DNA of 64,000 bases. Source: JAFKFH01 sp017307375. GTDB lineage: Bacteria > Pseudomonadota > Alphaproteobacteria > Ferrovibrionales > Ferrovibrionaceae. Numbering within the stretch: position 1 is the first letter of the stretch; each line of letters opens with the position of its first letter. A program made the position numbers and the translations under genes. The stretch spans positions 6,386,001-6,450,000 of the forward strand of contig OZ245874.1 of the NCBI GenBank assembly GCA_965229335.1. The letters run 5' to 3'. Positions 1 to 8,396 of this stretch are shown here, piece by piece. The notes under the pieces are model-generated. The model had not been told where the DNA came from, ran no database searches, and saw only the letters and a list, made by a program, of their open reading frames with translations.

Positions 1-728
1 ATCACCGCGCAGGCCAGCGCCCCGTCGGTGCCGGGGCGCGGCATCAGATGGATGTCGGCGGCCTCGGCCGTGCCGTTGCGGTAGGGATCGATGCAGACGA
101 TCTTGGCGCCGCGTTCCTTGCGGGCGCGGGTCGCGTGCGTCATCACGTTGATCTGGGTGTTGACCGCGTTGGTGCCCCAGATGACGACGAGGTCGCTGCG
201 CCCGATCTCGCGCGGGTCCGGCCCGCGCAGCGCCCCGGTGCCGGCAAGCCAGCCGGCATAGGCGAGGTTGACGCAGATCGTGCCGAAGAAGCGCGAGTAT
301 TTCTTGGCGTGGGTCAGGCGGTGGATGCCGTCGCGCTGCACCAGGCCCATGGTGCCGGCGTAGTAATAGGGCCAGACCGCTTCCGCGCCGTGGCGCTGCT
401 CGGCGGCGACGAAGGCGTCCGCCACGCGGTCGAGCGCCTCGGCCCAGCCGATCTCGGCGAACTGGCCCGACCCCTTCGGGCCGGTGCGCAACAAGGGCCT
501 GGTCAGCCGGTCGGCGTGGTGCACGCGCTCGGCATAGCGGGCGACCTTGGCGCAGATGACGCCGGCGGTGTAGTCGTTGTCGGCGGCCCCGCGGACGCGG
601 CCGATACGGGTGGGCGACAGGCGCTCGACCTCGAGGGCGCAGGTCGACGGGCAGTCATGGGGGCAGGCCGAGGCAACGATGTCGACGGCCTGGTCCCGGG
701 CGCGGGCGATCTTGGGGCTGGCGTTCAT
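1..728 (-). CDS. Molybdopterin-dependent oxidoreductase, N-terminal part (runs off window)
   Basis: The reading frame starts at the ATG ending at 728 and is still open at base 1, so only about 242 N-terminal residues are present. The motif CPHDCPSTC (Cys22, 26, 30) with Cys59 in GVICAKV is the N-terminal [4Fe-4S] cluster site of the DMSO-reductase/formate-dehydrogenase superfamily. Downstream text such as VVIWGTNAVNTQ and CIDPYRN fits the molybdopterin-guanine-dinucleotide binding fold. The protein should be a cytoplasmic or membrane-associated oxidoreductase; the substrate cannot be told from this fragment. No Tat signal precedes the cluster. No strong ribosome site is seen before the ATG. 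Confidence 0.85.
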   Translation of the reverse strand, partial: MNASPKIARARDQAVDIVASACPHDCPSTCALEVERLSPTRIGRVRGAADNDYTAGVICAKVARYAERVHHADRLTRPLLRTGPKGSGQFAEIGWAEALDRVADAFVAAEQRHGAEAVWPYYYAGTMGLVQRDGIHRLTHAKKYSRFFGTICVNLAYAGWLAGTGALRGPDPREIGRSDLVVIWGTNAVNTQINVMTHATRARKERGAKIVCIDPYRNGTAEAADIHLMPRPGTDGALACAV

Positions 729-761
729 GGCGGGGCAGCATAGCCGCCCGGCGCGGCGCCG

Positions 762-1346
762 TCAGCCGTGCGATTTCGCCCCCATGCCGAAGCTGGCCGC
801 CATGCCGGCCAGCAGCAGATGGTAGAGATCATAGGGCGCGAGCGGCAGCGGCCCCAGCCGGCCCTGGCGGGCGACCTCGGCGGCGGCGGCGAGCCCGATG
901 CCGGCAAACAGCCAGAAGGCCGCCGTCCGCGACGTCTTCAGCGCGATCGCCGCGACGATGGCCATGCCGATCAGGGCCAGCACGGCTGGCGGCTGCCCGA
1001 AATCGGGCACCAGGTCCAGCCCTACCGCCAGCAGCCCGGCACCGCCCGCCGCGGCAGCCACCACCCCGAGGCCCGGCCCGAGCCGCAGCACCGCCCCGAA
1101 CAGCGCGCCGAGCAGCAGGGCCGCGCCCCCGACCGAGGCGGCGAGGCCGTTGAAGAACAGATGGGCGGGCCGTACCGCCTCGAACCCGGCCAGCCGCAGC
1201 GCGCCGAGCCCCGCGGTAATCCCGATCAGGGCAAAACCGATGGCCCAGAACAGGCCCGAAGGCAACCGGGTCCGGCTGCACAGCCCGATCGCGATGGCGC
1301 AGGCCAGCGCCAGGACCACTTCACAGATGACGGCGGTAATCGACAT
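762..1346 (-). CDS. Unknown multi-pass membrane protein (194 aa)
   Basis: The 194-residue protein is almost entirely hydrophobic, with about six predicted membrane segments separated by very short loops (for example VVLALACAIAIGL near the start and AAFWLFAGIGLAAAAEV near the C-terminus). I do not recognise a named family with certainty; it resembles small DUF-type integral membrane proteins with no catalytic motif. It lies just upstream of the oxidoreductase on the same strand (33 bp gap), so the two may be co-transcribed, but a functional link is not evident from sequence. Confidence 0.7.
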   Translation of the reverse strand: MSITAVICEVVLALACAIAIGLCSRTRLPSGLFWAIGFALIGITAGLGALRLAGFEAVRPAHLFFNGLAASVGGAALLLGALFGAVLRLGPGLGVVAAAAGGAGLLAVGLDLVPDFGQPPAVLALIGMAIVAAIALKTSRTAAFWLFAGIGLAAAAEVARQGRLGPLPLAPYDLYHLLLAGMAASFGMGAKSHG

Positions 1347-1406
1347 TTCCCCCTGCGGCCCTCACTCTTCCACCCCGGAAAACGCAACGACAGGGGGAAT
1401 CGCCAG

Positions 1407-1829
1407 ATGACGGGAATGACCATCGAACAGGCCGCGCAGGTTCTCAAGGACAACTTCGCCCCCTGGATCCAGGAGCTGGGCCTGAGGATCGAAGCAATCG
1501 AGCCGGGCCGGGTCACCCTGCGCCTGCCCTTCGACGCGCGGCTGACGCGGGTCGGCGGCATGGTCTGCGGCCAGGCGATCATGGCCGCGGCCGATACGGC
1601 GATGGTGTTCGCGGTGGCCTCGAGCCTCGGCAGCTTCCAGGACATGGCGACGGTCAGCCAGAACACCTCGTTCTTTCGCGCCGCCGTCAAGGTCGACACG
1701 CTGATCGAGGCCCGGGTGATCAAACGCGGGCGCAGCCTGGTGTTCGGGGAGGTGACGCTCTATCCGGATGGCGGGGTCGAGCCGCTGGCGCAGGCGACGC
1801 TGACCTACGCGCTGGCCGGTCCGAAATAG
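1407..1829 (+). CDS. PaaI-family hotdog thioesterase
   Basis: This 140-residue protein has the length and pattern of a single hotdog-fold PaaI/YdiI-type acyl-CoA thioesterase. It shows the helix entry VGGMVCGQAIMAAADTAM, where the usual HGG is replaced by GGM, and a strand MATVSQNTSFFRAA that matches the family's T-x-x-L-N-x-x-F region. The start at 1407 is chosen because GGGGG lies about ten bases upstream; the longer open frame to the left is a shadow of the membrane gene on the other strand. It probably hydrolyses medium-chain or aromatic acyl-CoA in the cytosol, but the substrate is unknown. It converges on amt. Confidence 0.8.
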   Translation: MTGMTIEQAAQVLKDNFAPWIQELGLRIEAIEPGRVTLRLPFDARLTRVGGMVCGQAIMAAADTAMVFAVASSLGSFQDMATVSQNTSFFRAAVKVDTLIEARVIKRGRSLVFGEVTLYPDGGVEPLAQATLTYALAGPK

Positions 1830-1841
1830 TCGAGGTCGGTA

Positions 1842-1874
1842 CAAAAAAAGTGGGGGAGGTTTGACCCTCCCCCC
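1842..1874 (-). terminator. Intrinsic terminator of amt
   Basis: On the minus strand a GGGGGAGG/CCTCCCCC hairpin with a short loop is followed by a run of seven T residues (the A run at 1843-1849 on the plus strand). This is a classic rho-independent terminator placed just after the amt stop codon at 1897. In the plus direction it gives a hairpin after the thioesterase gene but without a T tract. Confidence 0.85.
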
Positions 1875-1896
1875 AAGTCGCCTCAGGGATTCCTGA

Positions 1897-3279
1897 TTAC
1901 TGGATGGTCTCGCCATGCAGGCTGAGATCGAGGCCATCGCGTTCGGTGGCTTCGTCGACGCGCAGGCCCATGACCATGTCGATGACCTTGAGGATGATGA
2001 AGGTGGCGATGCCCGAGTAGACGACGGTCGCCGCGACACCGATGATCTGCAGCCAGACCTGGCCGAAACCGCCGCCGTCGAACAGGCCGGCCGCGCCCGG
2101 GGTGACGGTGCCGTCGGCGGCCGTGACGGCCGAGAGCGACGAGACCGCGAACACGCCGGTCAGGATCGCGCCGATGATGCCGCCGATGCCGTGCACGCCG
2201 AAGGCGTCGAGCGAGTCGTCATAGCCGGCGACGCGCTTCAGCCAGGTGGCGCCGATGAAGCAGCCGATGCCGGCGACGATGCCGATGATCAGCGAGCCGC
2301 CCGGCAGGACGAAGCCCGCGGCCGGGGTGATGGCGACGAGGCCGGCCACGGCGCCCGAGGCGATGCCCAGGACCGACGGCTTGCCGTTGACGACCCATTC
2401 CGAGAACATCCAGGCCAGCGCCGCGGCGGCCGTGGCGATCTGGGTGACCAGCATGGCCATGCCCGCACGGCCGTCGGCGGTCAGGGCCGAGCCGGCGTTG
2501 AAGCCGAACCAGCCGACCCACAGCAGCGAGGCGCCGATCAGCGTGTAGACGAGGTTGTGCGGGGCGAAGGAGACCTTGCCGTAGCCCATGCGCTTGCCGA
2601 GCACGATGGCGGCGACCAGACCGGCGATGCCGGCGTTGATATGGACGACGGTACCGCCGGCGAAGTCGAGCACGCCCAGCTTGAACATCCAGCCATCGGG
2701 CGCCCAGACCATGTGGGCGATCGGCGAGTAGACCAGGATCGACCAGATGCCGATGAACCACAGCATCGCCGAGAACTTCATGCGGTCGGCGAAGGCGCCG
2801 GTGATCAGCGCCGGGGTGATGATCGCGAAGGTCATCTGGAAGGTGAGGAACACGACCTCGGGGATCGTGTGCGCCGCCGGGTCGTAGAACGAATTGAGGT
2901 CGATGCCCTTGAGGAAGATCTTCGACAGGTCGCCGATCCAGGGGCCGGTGCCGGCGAAGGCGAGCGAGTAGCCGACGACCATCCAGATGATCGAGACGAG
3001 GCAGCAGATCGCGAAGCTCTGCATCATCGTCGCCAGGATGTTCATCTTGCGGACCATGCCGCCGTAGAACAGCGCCAGGCCCGGGATGGTCATCATCAGG
3101 ACCAGCGCGGTCGCGACGATCATCCAGGCGGTGTTGCCGCTGTCGAGCTTGGGTGTCGGCGCCGCCGCCGCCGCAGGAGCGGTCTGCGCCAGCGCAGCCA
3201 GGTCGCCGCCGAACAACGCGACGCCGAGCGCTGCCCCCATCAGCGAAAATTCGATCAGCCTGCGGTACTTGCCCATCAT
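1897..3279 (-). CDS. amtB: Ammonium transporter (Amt/MEP/Rh family)
   Basis: The 460-residue protein starts with a cleavable-looking signal (residues 1-32, ending ALAQT) and then has the eleven-helix Amt core. The conserved pore histidine pair is visible as H213 in GGTVVHINAG and H363 in AFGVHGIGG; the family motif DFAGG precedes the first. It imports ammonium across the inner membrane. The ATG at 3279 has AGGGA about nine bases upstream. A glnK gene normally sits next to amtB, but none is adjacent here. Nitrogen control is suggested by the sigma-54 promoter 62 bases upstream and the gene has its own terminator, so it is probably monocistronic. Confidence 0.96.
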   Translation of the reverse strand: MMGKYRRLIEFSLMGAALGVALFGGDLAALAQTAPAAAAAPTPKLDSGNTAWMIVATALVLMMTIPGLALFYGGMVRKMNILATMMQSFAICCLVSIIWMVVGYSLAFAGTGPWIGDLSKIFLKGIDLNSFYDPAAHTIPEVVFLTFQMTFAIITPALITGAFADRMKFSAMLWFIGIWSILVYSPIAHMVWAPDGWMFKLGVLDFAGGTVVHINAGIAGLVAAIVLGKRMGYGKVSFAPHNLVYTLIGASLLWVGWFGFNAGSALTADGRAGMAMLVTQIATAAAALAWMFSEWVVNGKPSVLGIASGAVAGLVAITPAAGFVLPGGSLIIGIVAGIGCFIGATWLKRVAGYDDSLDAFGVHGIGGIIGAILTGVFAVSSLSAVTAADGTVTPGAAGLFDGGGFGQVWLQIIGVAATVVYSGIATFIILKVIDMVMGLRVDEATERDGLDLSLHGETIQ

Positions 3280-3586
3280 GTTTTCTATCCCTTCAACGAC
3301 GCTTGTGCGGCCGATGTCGGGCCGCCCCCGCGACGAGGAGTTACAAGAAGCGTGCCAACAGGGGGCCGAGCGGCGCTGCGACGCAAAAACGTTTGGTGAT
3401 CCACCCATCGCCGCGTTGACAGGCGCAAATCTGCATATTTTTTCGCCATTCGCCGTATATTTATGCAGCAACATTTGTGCAGCCCGCGTGTTGGGCAGTC
3501 GGGATTTAATCCCGGCCATCGCCTTTTTCCGTCATTCGCGTATGGTGCGGCCGGGGACTAAGCCGTTTTTCGGAGCTTTCTAGACT
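3280..3586. other. Divergent amt/terC intergenic region (307 bp)
   Basis: This gap separates the diverging amt and TerC genes. The amt-proximal part holds the sigma-54 promoter. The part from about 3420 to 3510 is clearly A+T-richer (T runs around 3438-3444, TATATTTATGCAGCAACATTTGTGC) and would be the place for enhancer sites of an NtrC-type activator, but I could not confirm a canonical NtrC dyad. No coding region is seen. Confidence 0.5.
3341..3358 (-). promoter_or_regulatory. Sigma-54 promoter of amt
   Basis: Read on the minus strand the sequence is TTGGCACG, four bases, then TTGTAA. This matches the -24/-12 consensus TTGGCACG-N4-TTGC at all but the last base of the -12 GC. Transcription would begin near 3330, leaving a leader of about 50 bases before the ATG. 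This is the expected nitrogen-starvation promoter type for amtB (RpoN with NtrC). Confidence 0.75.
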
Positions 3587-4258
3587 ATGGAAATGATTGA
3601 GCTTTGGCTCACCGGCCCGGCCTGGGCGTTCGTTTCGGTCATCCTGATCGACCTGGCGTTGTCGGCCGACAATGCGGTGGTCGTGGGCATGGCGGCGGCG
3701 GCGCTGGAGCCGAAACAACGGGCCCGGGCCATCACCATCGGCATCGTCGCGGCCGTGGTCTTCCGCATCGCGCTGGCGCTGATTGCCACCCAGTTGCTGG
3801 CCATCATCGGCCTGCTGCTGGCCGGCGGCCTGCTGCTGCTGTGGGTGTCGTGGAAACTGTGGCGCGAGATCGACGCCGACCGCCGGGCGGCCAAGCGCGC
3901 GGCGCTGGCCGGCAGCGACGCGTCGGTCGACGAGGCGGAGATCGCCCCCGACGTGAAGCCGGCCAAGAGTTTCCGGGAAGCGGTCACCCAGATCACCATC
4001 GCCGACATCTCGATGTCGCTCGACAACGTGCTGGCGGTAGCCGGGGCCGCGCGCGAGCATCCCTACATCATGGTCTTCGGCCTGGGGCTTTCGATCCTCC
4101 TGATGGCGGTCGGCGCCCAGCTGATCGCCCGGATGCTGAAGAAGCATCGCTGGATCGCCTATCTCGGCCTCGCCATCATCGTCTATGTCTCGATCAAGAT
4201 GATCTGGGAAGGCGGTTTCGAGGTCTGGGACTGGCTGGCCCCGAAGCTGCACGGTTGA
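3587..4258 (+). CDS. TerC/YjbE-family integral membrane protein
   Basis: The 223-residue protein carries the paired TerC motifs ALSADNAVVVG (about residue 25) and ADISMSLDNVLAVAG (about residue 143), each with the acidic S-x-DN signature, and seven membrane segments. YjbE/MeeY-type TerC proteins are linked to manganese export or metallation of exported enzymes; that is family knowledge, not shown here. It is expressed divergently from amt. A yybP-ykoY manganese riboswitch, frequent before such genes, was looked for and not recognised. Confidence 0.88.
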   Translation: MEMIELWLTGPAWAFVSVILIDLALSADNAVVVGMAAAALEPKQRARAITIGIVAAVVFRIALALIATQLLAIIGLLLAGGLLLLWVSWKLWREIDADRRAAKRAALAGSDASVDEAEIAPDVKPAKSFREAVTQITIADISMSLDNVLAVAGAAREHPYIMVFGLGLSILLMAVGAQLIARMLKKHRWIAYLGLAIIVYVSIKMIWEGGFEVWDWLAPKLHG

Positions 4259-4286
4259 ATTCCTAACACCGAGTTCATTTGCCCCC

Positions 4287-4318
4287 TGGCGGCGGCCCGG
4301 CCATCTTCGGGCCGCCAC
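4287..4318 (+). terminator. GC-rich hairpin between terC and the ABC gene
   Basis: The arms GGCGGCGGCCCG and CGGGCCGCC pair across a short loop with one bulge. There is no T tract. It lies between the TerC stop (4258) and the ABC exporter start (4342) and could act as a factor-dependent terminator or a read-through barrier. Confidence 0.35.
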
Positions 4319-4341
4319 CACTTGCCCGGAGCGCCGCCCCG

Positions 4342-6099
4342 ATGATCCGCGTCTCGCAGATGTCGACCTTCCGCCAGTTCCTGCGGGACCTGTGGTCGCT
4401 GACCAAGCCCTACTGGACGTCGGAGGACCGCGGGCGCGCCTTTCTGCTGCTCGGCGTGATCGTCGCGCTGAACCTGAGCCTCGTGTTCATCAACGTGCTG
4501 CTGAACAAGTGGAACGCGGCGTTCTACGACGCGCTGCAGAACAAGGACTATGCCGAATTCGTCCACCAGCTCTACATCTTCTGCGGCTATGCGGCGGCGT
4601 TCATCCTGATCGCGGTGTACCAGATCTACCTGAACCAGATGCTGCAGATCCGCTGGCGCCGCTGGCTGACGGAAAACTATCTCGACGCCTGGCTGGCCAA
4701 GCGGACCTACTACCGGATGCAGCTTCTCGACCAGGGCACCGACAACCCCGACCAGCGTATCGCCGACGACCTGCGCGACTTCGTCAACCTGACGTTGTCG
4801 CTGACCCTGAGCCTGCTGCGTCAGGTGGTGACGCTGGTATCGTTCCTGACGATCCTGTGGACGCTGTCGGGCGACTTTTCCTTCACTGTCGGGGGCTACG
4901 AGATCGCGGTGCCCGGCTACATGGTGTGGGCGGCGCTGGTCTATTCGATCGTCGGCACCTGGCTGACCATCAAGATCGGCGGGCCGCTGGCCCGGCTGAA
5001 CTTCAACCAGCAGCGCTTCGAGGCCGATTTCCGCTTCGGGCTGGTGCGCTTCCGCGAGAACATGGAGCCGATCGCCCTCTATCGCGGCGAAGGCGACGAG
5101 CGGCGCGGCTTCCTCGCCCGCTTCGGCCATGTCGTCGACAACTGGTGGGAAATCATGCGGCGGCAGAAGAAGCTGACCTTCTTCACCGCCGGCTATGGCC
5201 AGATCGCCACCGTGTTCCCGATCATCGTCGCCGCGCCGCGCTATTTCACCGGCCAGATCCAGCTGGGCCAGCTGATGCAGACCGCCTCGGCGTTCGGCCA
5301 GGTCCAGGAAGCGATGAGCTGGATCATCAACGCCTTCACCTCGCTGGCCGAATGGAAGGCGGTGGTCGACCGTCTGGCGTCGTTCCGCAAGGCGATCGAG
5401 GCGGCCGAGACGGCCGAGCGCGACGACCGTATCGCCGTCACCGACACCGGCGCCGACAGCCTGGTCGTCGACGGCTTGACCGTGCGCCGCCCGGACGGCC
5501 GCGTGCTGCTCGGCGACGGCCATCTGAACCTCGCCCGCGGCGACAGCCTGCTGATCACCGGCCCGTCAGGCTCGGGCAAGTCGACCCTGTTCCGGGCGCT
5601 GGCCGGCATCTGGCCGTTCGGCGAGGGCGCGGTGCGCCGCCCGCCGGCCGATGCGACCCTGTTCCTGCCGCAGAAGCCCTATCTGCCGATCGGCAGCCTG
5701 CGCGACGTCCTGCTCTATCCCGAGCCGCCGGCCGATCCGGCGCAGCGCTCGGACGCGGCGCTGACCGCGGCGCTGACCGCCGTCGGCCTCGACGGACTGG
5801 CCGGGCGTCTCGACGACCAGCAGCATTGGGCGCTGCAGCTTTCGGGCGGCGAACAGCAGCGTATCGCGCTGGCCCGCGCCCTGATCCAGCGTCCGGCCTG
5901 GCTGTTCCTCGACGAATCGACCAGCGCGATCGACGAAGCCAGCGAGACCGCGATCTACCGGACGCTGCGCGAGCACCTGCCCGGCACCACGATCGTGTCG
6001 ATCGGCCATCGCGAGAATCTCAAGCCCCTGCACGACAAGGTCATGCGGCTGGTGGCGCGCGAGGATGGCGGTGCGCCCATGCTGGTCACGGCGGAATGA
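4342..6099 (+). CDS. ABC transporter, fused permease-ATPase (YddA/SbmA-like)
   Basis: This 585-residue half-transporter has an N-terminal membrane domain of the ABC_membrane_2/SbmA type (residues about 1-360, with WTSEDRGRAFLLLG and ALYRGEGDE) and a C-terminal nucleotide-binding domain. ATPase motifs are Walker A GPSGSGKST (about 406), signature LSGGEQQR (about 499), Walker B WLFLDEST (about 521) and switch His in SIGHR (about 553). All catalytic residues are present. The family includes peptide or vitamin B12 transporters (YddA, BacA-related, Rv1819c); the cargo here is unknown. The start at 4342 has CGGAG ten bases upstream; a second ATG at 4360 is possible. Confidence 0.88.
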   Translation: MIRVSQMSTFRQFLRDLWSLTKPYWTSEDRGRAFLLLGVIVALNLSLVFINVLLNKWNAAFYDALQNKDYAEFVHQLYIFCGYAAAFILIAVYQIYLNQMLQIRWRRWLTENYLDAWLAKRTYYRMQLLDQGTDNPDQRIADDLRDFVNLTLSLTLSLLRQVVTLVSFLTILWTLSGDFSFTVGGYEIAVPGYMVWAALVYSIVGTWLTIKIGGPLARLNFNQQRFEADFRFGLVRFRENMEPIALYRGEGDERRGFLARFGHVVDNWWEIMRRQKKLTFFTAGYGQIATVFPIIVAAPRYFTGQIQLGQLMQTASAFGQVQEAMSWIINAFTSLAEWKAVVDRLASFRKAIEAAETAERDDRIAVTDTGADSLVVDGLTVRRPDGRVLLGDGHLNLARGDSLLITGPSGSGKSTLFRALAGIWPFGEGAVRRPPADATLFLPQKPYLPIGSLRDVLLYPEPPADPAQRSDAALTAALTAVGLDGLAGRLDDQQHWALQLSGGEQQRIALARALIQRPAWLFLDESTSAIDEASETAIYRTLREHLPGTTIVSIGHRENLKPLHDKVMRLVAREDGGAPMLVTAE

Positions 6100-6105
6100 G
6101 GCAAC

Positions 6106-6132
6106 GGCCGCGCCGTCAGAAGCGGCGCGGCC
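6106..6132. terminator. Bidirectional terminator hairpin
   Basis: GGCCGCGCCG and CGGCGCGGCC form a perfect ten-base-pair stem with a seven-base loop between the converging ABC and racemase genes; it overlaps the last codons of the racemase. No T run follows in either direction. Confidence 0.5.
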
Positions 6133-6829
6133 GAATGCCGCCGTGTAGCCAGGCGACCAGCGTGTAGATGTCGTAGACCGGCAATCCCAGCTCGGCCTGC
6201 AGCGCCGCCGCGTAGGGCGGCATGTTCGTGCATTCCAGCACGATGGCGCCGACCTCCGGATGGCGGGCCACCAGGTCGCGACCGGCCGCCAGGATATCGG
6301 CCTCGGCCAGGGCGGTGTCGAGCTCGTGCTTTTCCGCCTTGATCAACACCCGGAAGAATTCCTGCCCACCCTCGGTACCGGCGATCGGGGTGTCGATCGG
6401 CGCGCCGGCGGCCTCCAGGTGACGGGCGGTCAGGCTCGGGGCGCTGACCGTGACGACACCGACCCGGCGGCCGGGCGGCAATGTCGCCTGCACCCAGGGC
6501 ACCTGCATCAGCGACGAGGTCGCGACCGGCACGCCGACCGCCGCGGCGAGTTCGGCCTGGAACAGCGACAGGAAACCGCAATTGGTGGTGATCGCCTCGA
6601 CCCCGAGATCGACGAGGTCGCGGGCCGCGGCGACGAAGTCGGGCAGCAGGCCGCGCGCGCCGTCGAGCACGACGCGTTCGGGGCTGGCGCCGCGCACGAC
6701 ACGATAGAGTACCGGGAAGGGCCAGGTCAGCCCGTTGCCCATGTCGCCCGGGACGCGGGCGAAACGGGCCTCGAGCATCAGGATGCCGAGGGGGGCGCCA
6801 TAGACCGCCTTGCCGCCGCGCGCGATCAT
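6116..6829 (-). CDS. Aspartate/glutamate racemase superfamily protein
   Basis: The 237-residue protein keeps both signature cysteines of the Asp/Glu racemase and arylmalonate-decarboxylase superfamily: C84 in TTNCGFLS and C200 in LECTNMPPY. Two catalytic cysteines argue for racemase-like or hydantoin-racemase-like chemistry rather than decarboxylation, which uses one. The substrate is unknown. The start codon overlaps the stop of the upstream AraC gene (ATGA), so the two are translationally coupled. The regulator therefore probably senses a substrate of this enzyme. Confidence 0.8.
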   Translation of the reverse strand: MIARGGKAVYGAPLGILMLEARFARVPGDMGNGLTWPFPVLYRVVRGASPERVVLDGARGLLPDFVAAARDLVDLGVEAITTNCGFLSLFQAELAAAVGVPVATSSLMQVPWVQATLPPGRRVGVVTVSAPSLTARHLEAAGAPIDTPIAGTEGGQEFFRVLIKAEKHELDTALAEADILAAGRDLVARHPEVGAIVLECTNMPPYAAALQAELGLPVYDIYTLVAWLHGGIRPRRF

Positions 6830-7758
6830 CGGCCATGGCCCCCGCGGCGATAGTCGCGCGGCGACTGGCCGAACCCGGCGCGGAAGACCCGGCTGAAATG
6901 GGCGGCGTCGCTGAAGCCCCAGCGGAATGCGATTTCGGTAATGCGGGCAGCCGGATCGCACCGGAGATCCTGGGCGCAGCGTTGCAGACGCTGATGCCAG
7001 ATCCAGCGTTCGACCGTCCAGTCGCTGTCGGCGAAGATCCGATGAAGCTGGCGCAGCGACAAGCCGACCGCCGCGGCGACGCCTTCGGGCCGCAAGCCGG
7101 GATCGGCCAGATGTCGCAGGATATGGGCGGTCGCCCGCGCCATGACCGCCCGGCCGTGGCCCGGTCCCCCCGGCAACGGGTCGAGCGCCAGTTCGAGCAG
7201 GTCGAGCGTCGGGCGCAGCACCGCCGACTGCCCGCGGACGTCGAGGCCGGCGGCCTGGCGGGACAGGGCGCGCAGATGGGTGGCAAACAGCGCGCCCGGG
7301 CCGCGACGGGCGTCGATCCGCCGCCCCACCAGACGGGCCAGGCCCGGCGCCATGTGCTGGGGCAGCATCAGGGTCAGCTTGCGGAGCGTATCGGGTGTCG
7401 CGAAACGGATGGCGCGGGTCGAATCCCAGACCGCGAAGCTGCCGGCTTCCAGCTCGATCTCGTCGGCGCCGATGACCAGCCGCTCGCGCCCGCCCAGCAC
7501 ATGCAGCACGCCATACCAGGCATCGCCCGAGCGCGCGATCTCGGCCGGACCGCGGCGGCCGTCGCAGCCGTCGCACAGGCAGTCGATCACCTCGGCCGCG
7601 CCGATGCGCTGGCGACGGATGCGGCCGCGGAAGGCGGCGTCGCGGCGGGCCGGCATGTCCCAGGCCAGGTGGGTCGCGTTGACCGCGTCGCGCCACCAGC
7701 CGTATTGCCGCGTCGGGCCCACGGCCTGTGACGAGAACAGTTCGGCGTCGTCGGGCAC
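6826..7758 (-). CDS. AraC-family transcriptional regulator (FeaR-like ligand domain)
   Basis: The protein has an N-terminal AraC-binding-like domain of the FeaR type and a C-terminal two-helix AraC domain (ITEIAFRWGFSDAAHFSRVFRAGFGQSP). I chose the GTG at 7758 (310 aa), which has GGGAAGG about seven bases upstream; an ATG at 7821 would add 21 arginine-rich residues with no visible ribosome site. It sits in a two-gene operon with the racemase. The diverging cupin gene 128 bases away is a likely second target. Confidence 0.85.
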   Translation of the reverse strand: MPDDAELFSSQAVGPTRQYGWWRDAVNATHLAWDMPARRDAAFRGRIRRQRIGAAEVIDCLCDGCDGRRGPAEIARSGDAWYGVLHVLGGRERLVIGADEIELEAGSFAVWDSTRAIRFATPDTLRKLTLMLPQHMAPGLARLVGRRIDARRGPGALFATHLRALSRQAAGLDVRGQSAVLRPTLDLLELALDPLPGGPGHGRAVMARATAHILRHLADPGLRPEGVAAAVGLSLRQLHRIFADSDWTVERWIWHQRLQRCAQDLRCDPAARITEIAFRWGFSDAAHFSRVFRAGFGQSPRDYRRGGHGR

Positions 7759-7886
7759 GGTCGCGCCTTCCCGCTGATCCAAGTTTCGCGGCGCGCTGCG
7801 GCAAGATCGCGGGCGCGTCATCGGCGACGATAGTTCGGCAATCAACGGCCAGCGTCAATGGCCGATCAACCTGAGGAGGACACCCG

Positions 7887-8303
7887 ATGAGCGACACCAA
7901 CCCGGCCGATGTGCTGTGCCGCGGCAACGAACTCGACTGGATCAACTTTGCCCCGGGCATCGACTATGCCGTGCTGCGCGTCAGCGCCGAGACCGGCACC
8001 TGGACGGTGATGTTCCGCTGCGCCAAGGGGTCCGGCTTTCCCCCGCATTTCCATCATGGCGCCGGTGAATACGTGATGCTGAAGGGGGTGATGGACTATC
8101 GCGCCGGCATCGCACGCGCCGGCGACTACGGCTACGAGCCGCTCGGCGTCTTCCATGAAAGCACCACGTTCCTCGAGGATTCCGAGCTCTGGTTCTCGAA
8201 CCAGGGGCCGATCGCCTTCATCAATCCCGACCAGTCGATCGCGATGATGCTCGACTGGAAGTTCTTCGCCGACAAGCAGAAGGAACATGCCAAGGCGGCC
8301 TGA
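7887..8303 (+). CDS. Cupin protein, acetylacetone/dihydroxyacetophenone dioxygenase-like
   Basis: This 138-residue single-domain cupin contains PPHFHHGAGEYVMLKG, giving the metal-binding His and Glu residues of cupin motif 1, and GVFHESTTF as the later His of motif 2. Overall pattern and size match the 2,4'-dihydroxyacetophenone-dioxygenase/Dke1 (ChrR-like cupin) group, which cleaves beta-diketone or hydroxyketone C-C bonds with Fe(II). Whether this one is catalytic is not shown. A strong GAGGAGG ribosome site precedes the ATG. It is divergent from the AraC-racemase operon and may share its regulator. Confidence 0.78.
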   Translation: MSDTNPADVLCRGNELDWINFAPGIDYAVLRVSAETGTWTVMFRCAKGSGFPPHFHHGAGEYVMLKGVMDYRAGIARAGDYGYEPLGVFHESTTFLEDSELWFSNQGPIAFINPDQSIAMMLDWKFFADKQKEHAKAA

Positions 8304-8316
8304 GCCGCACCGGCAC

Positions 8317-8354
8317 GGGCGGGCGCTACCGGCCGCATCGGCCGGTCGCCCGCC
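8317..8354. terminator. Bidirectional GC-rich terminator hairpin
   Basis: The arms ACCGGCCG/CGGCCGGT with a three-base loop, extended past a two-base bulge by GGGCGGGCG/CGCCCGCC, form a very stable hairpin between the converging cupin and sulfatase genes. A second small hairpin (GCCCCG/CGGGGC) follows at about 8359-8377. Neither has a T tract. Confidence 0.5.
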
Positions 8355-8396
8355 ATCGGCCCCGCAAACGACGGGGCGCAGGAAAGGACTTTCCGC

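Noticed and set aside
48..743. Plus-strand open frame at the left edge
   Set aside because: Antisense to the molybdopterin oxidoreductase, which has clear Fe-S motifs.
1915..3399. Plus-strand open frame of 494 codons
   Set aside because: Antisense shadow of amtB; composition dominated by Asp, Ala, Arg and Gly with no family match.
3400..3587. Manganese (yybP-ykoY) riboswitch before the TerC gene
   Set aside because: GGGGACTAAGCC near the start recalls the motif, but only about 40 bases remain before the ATG and the second helix is missing.
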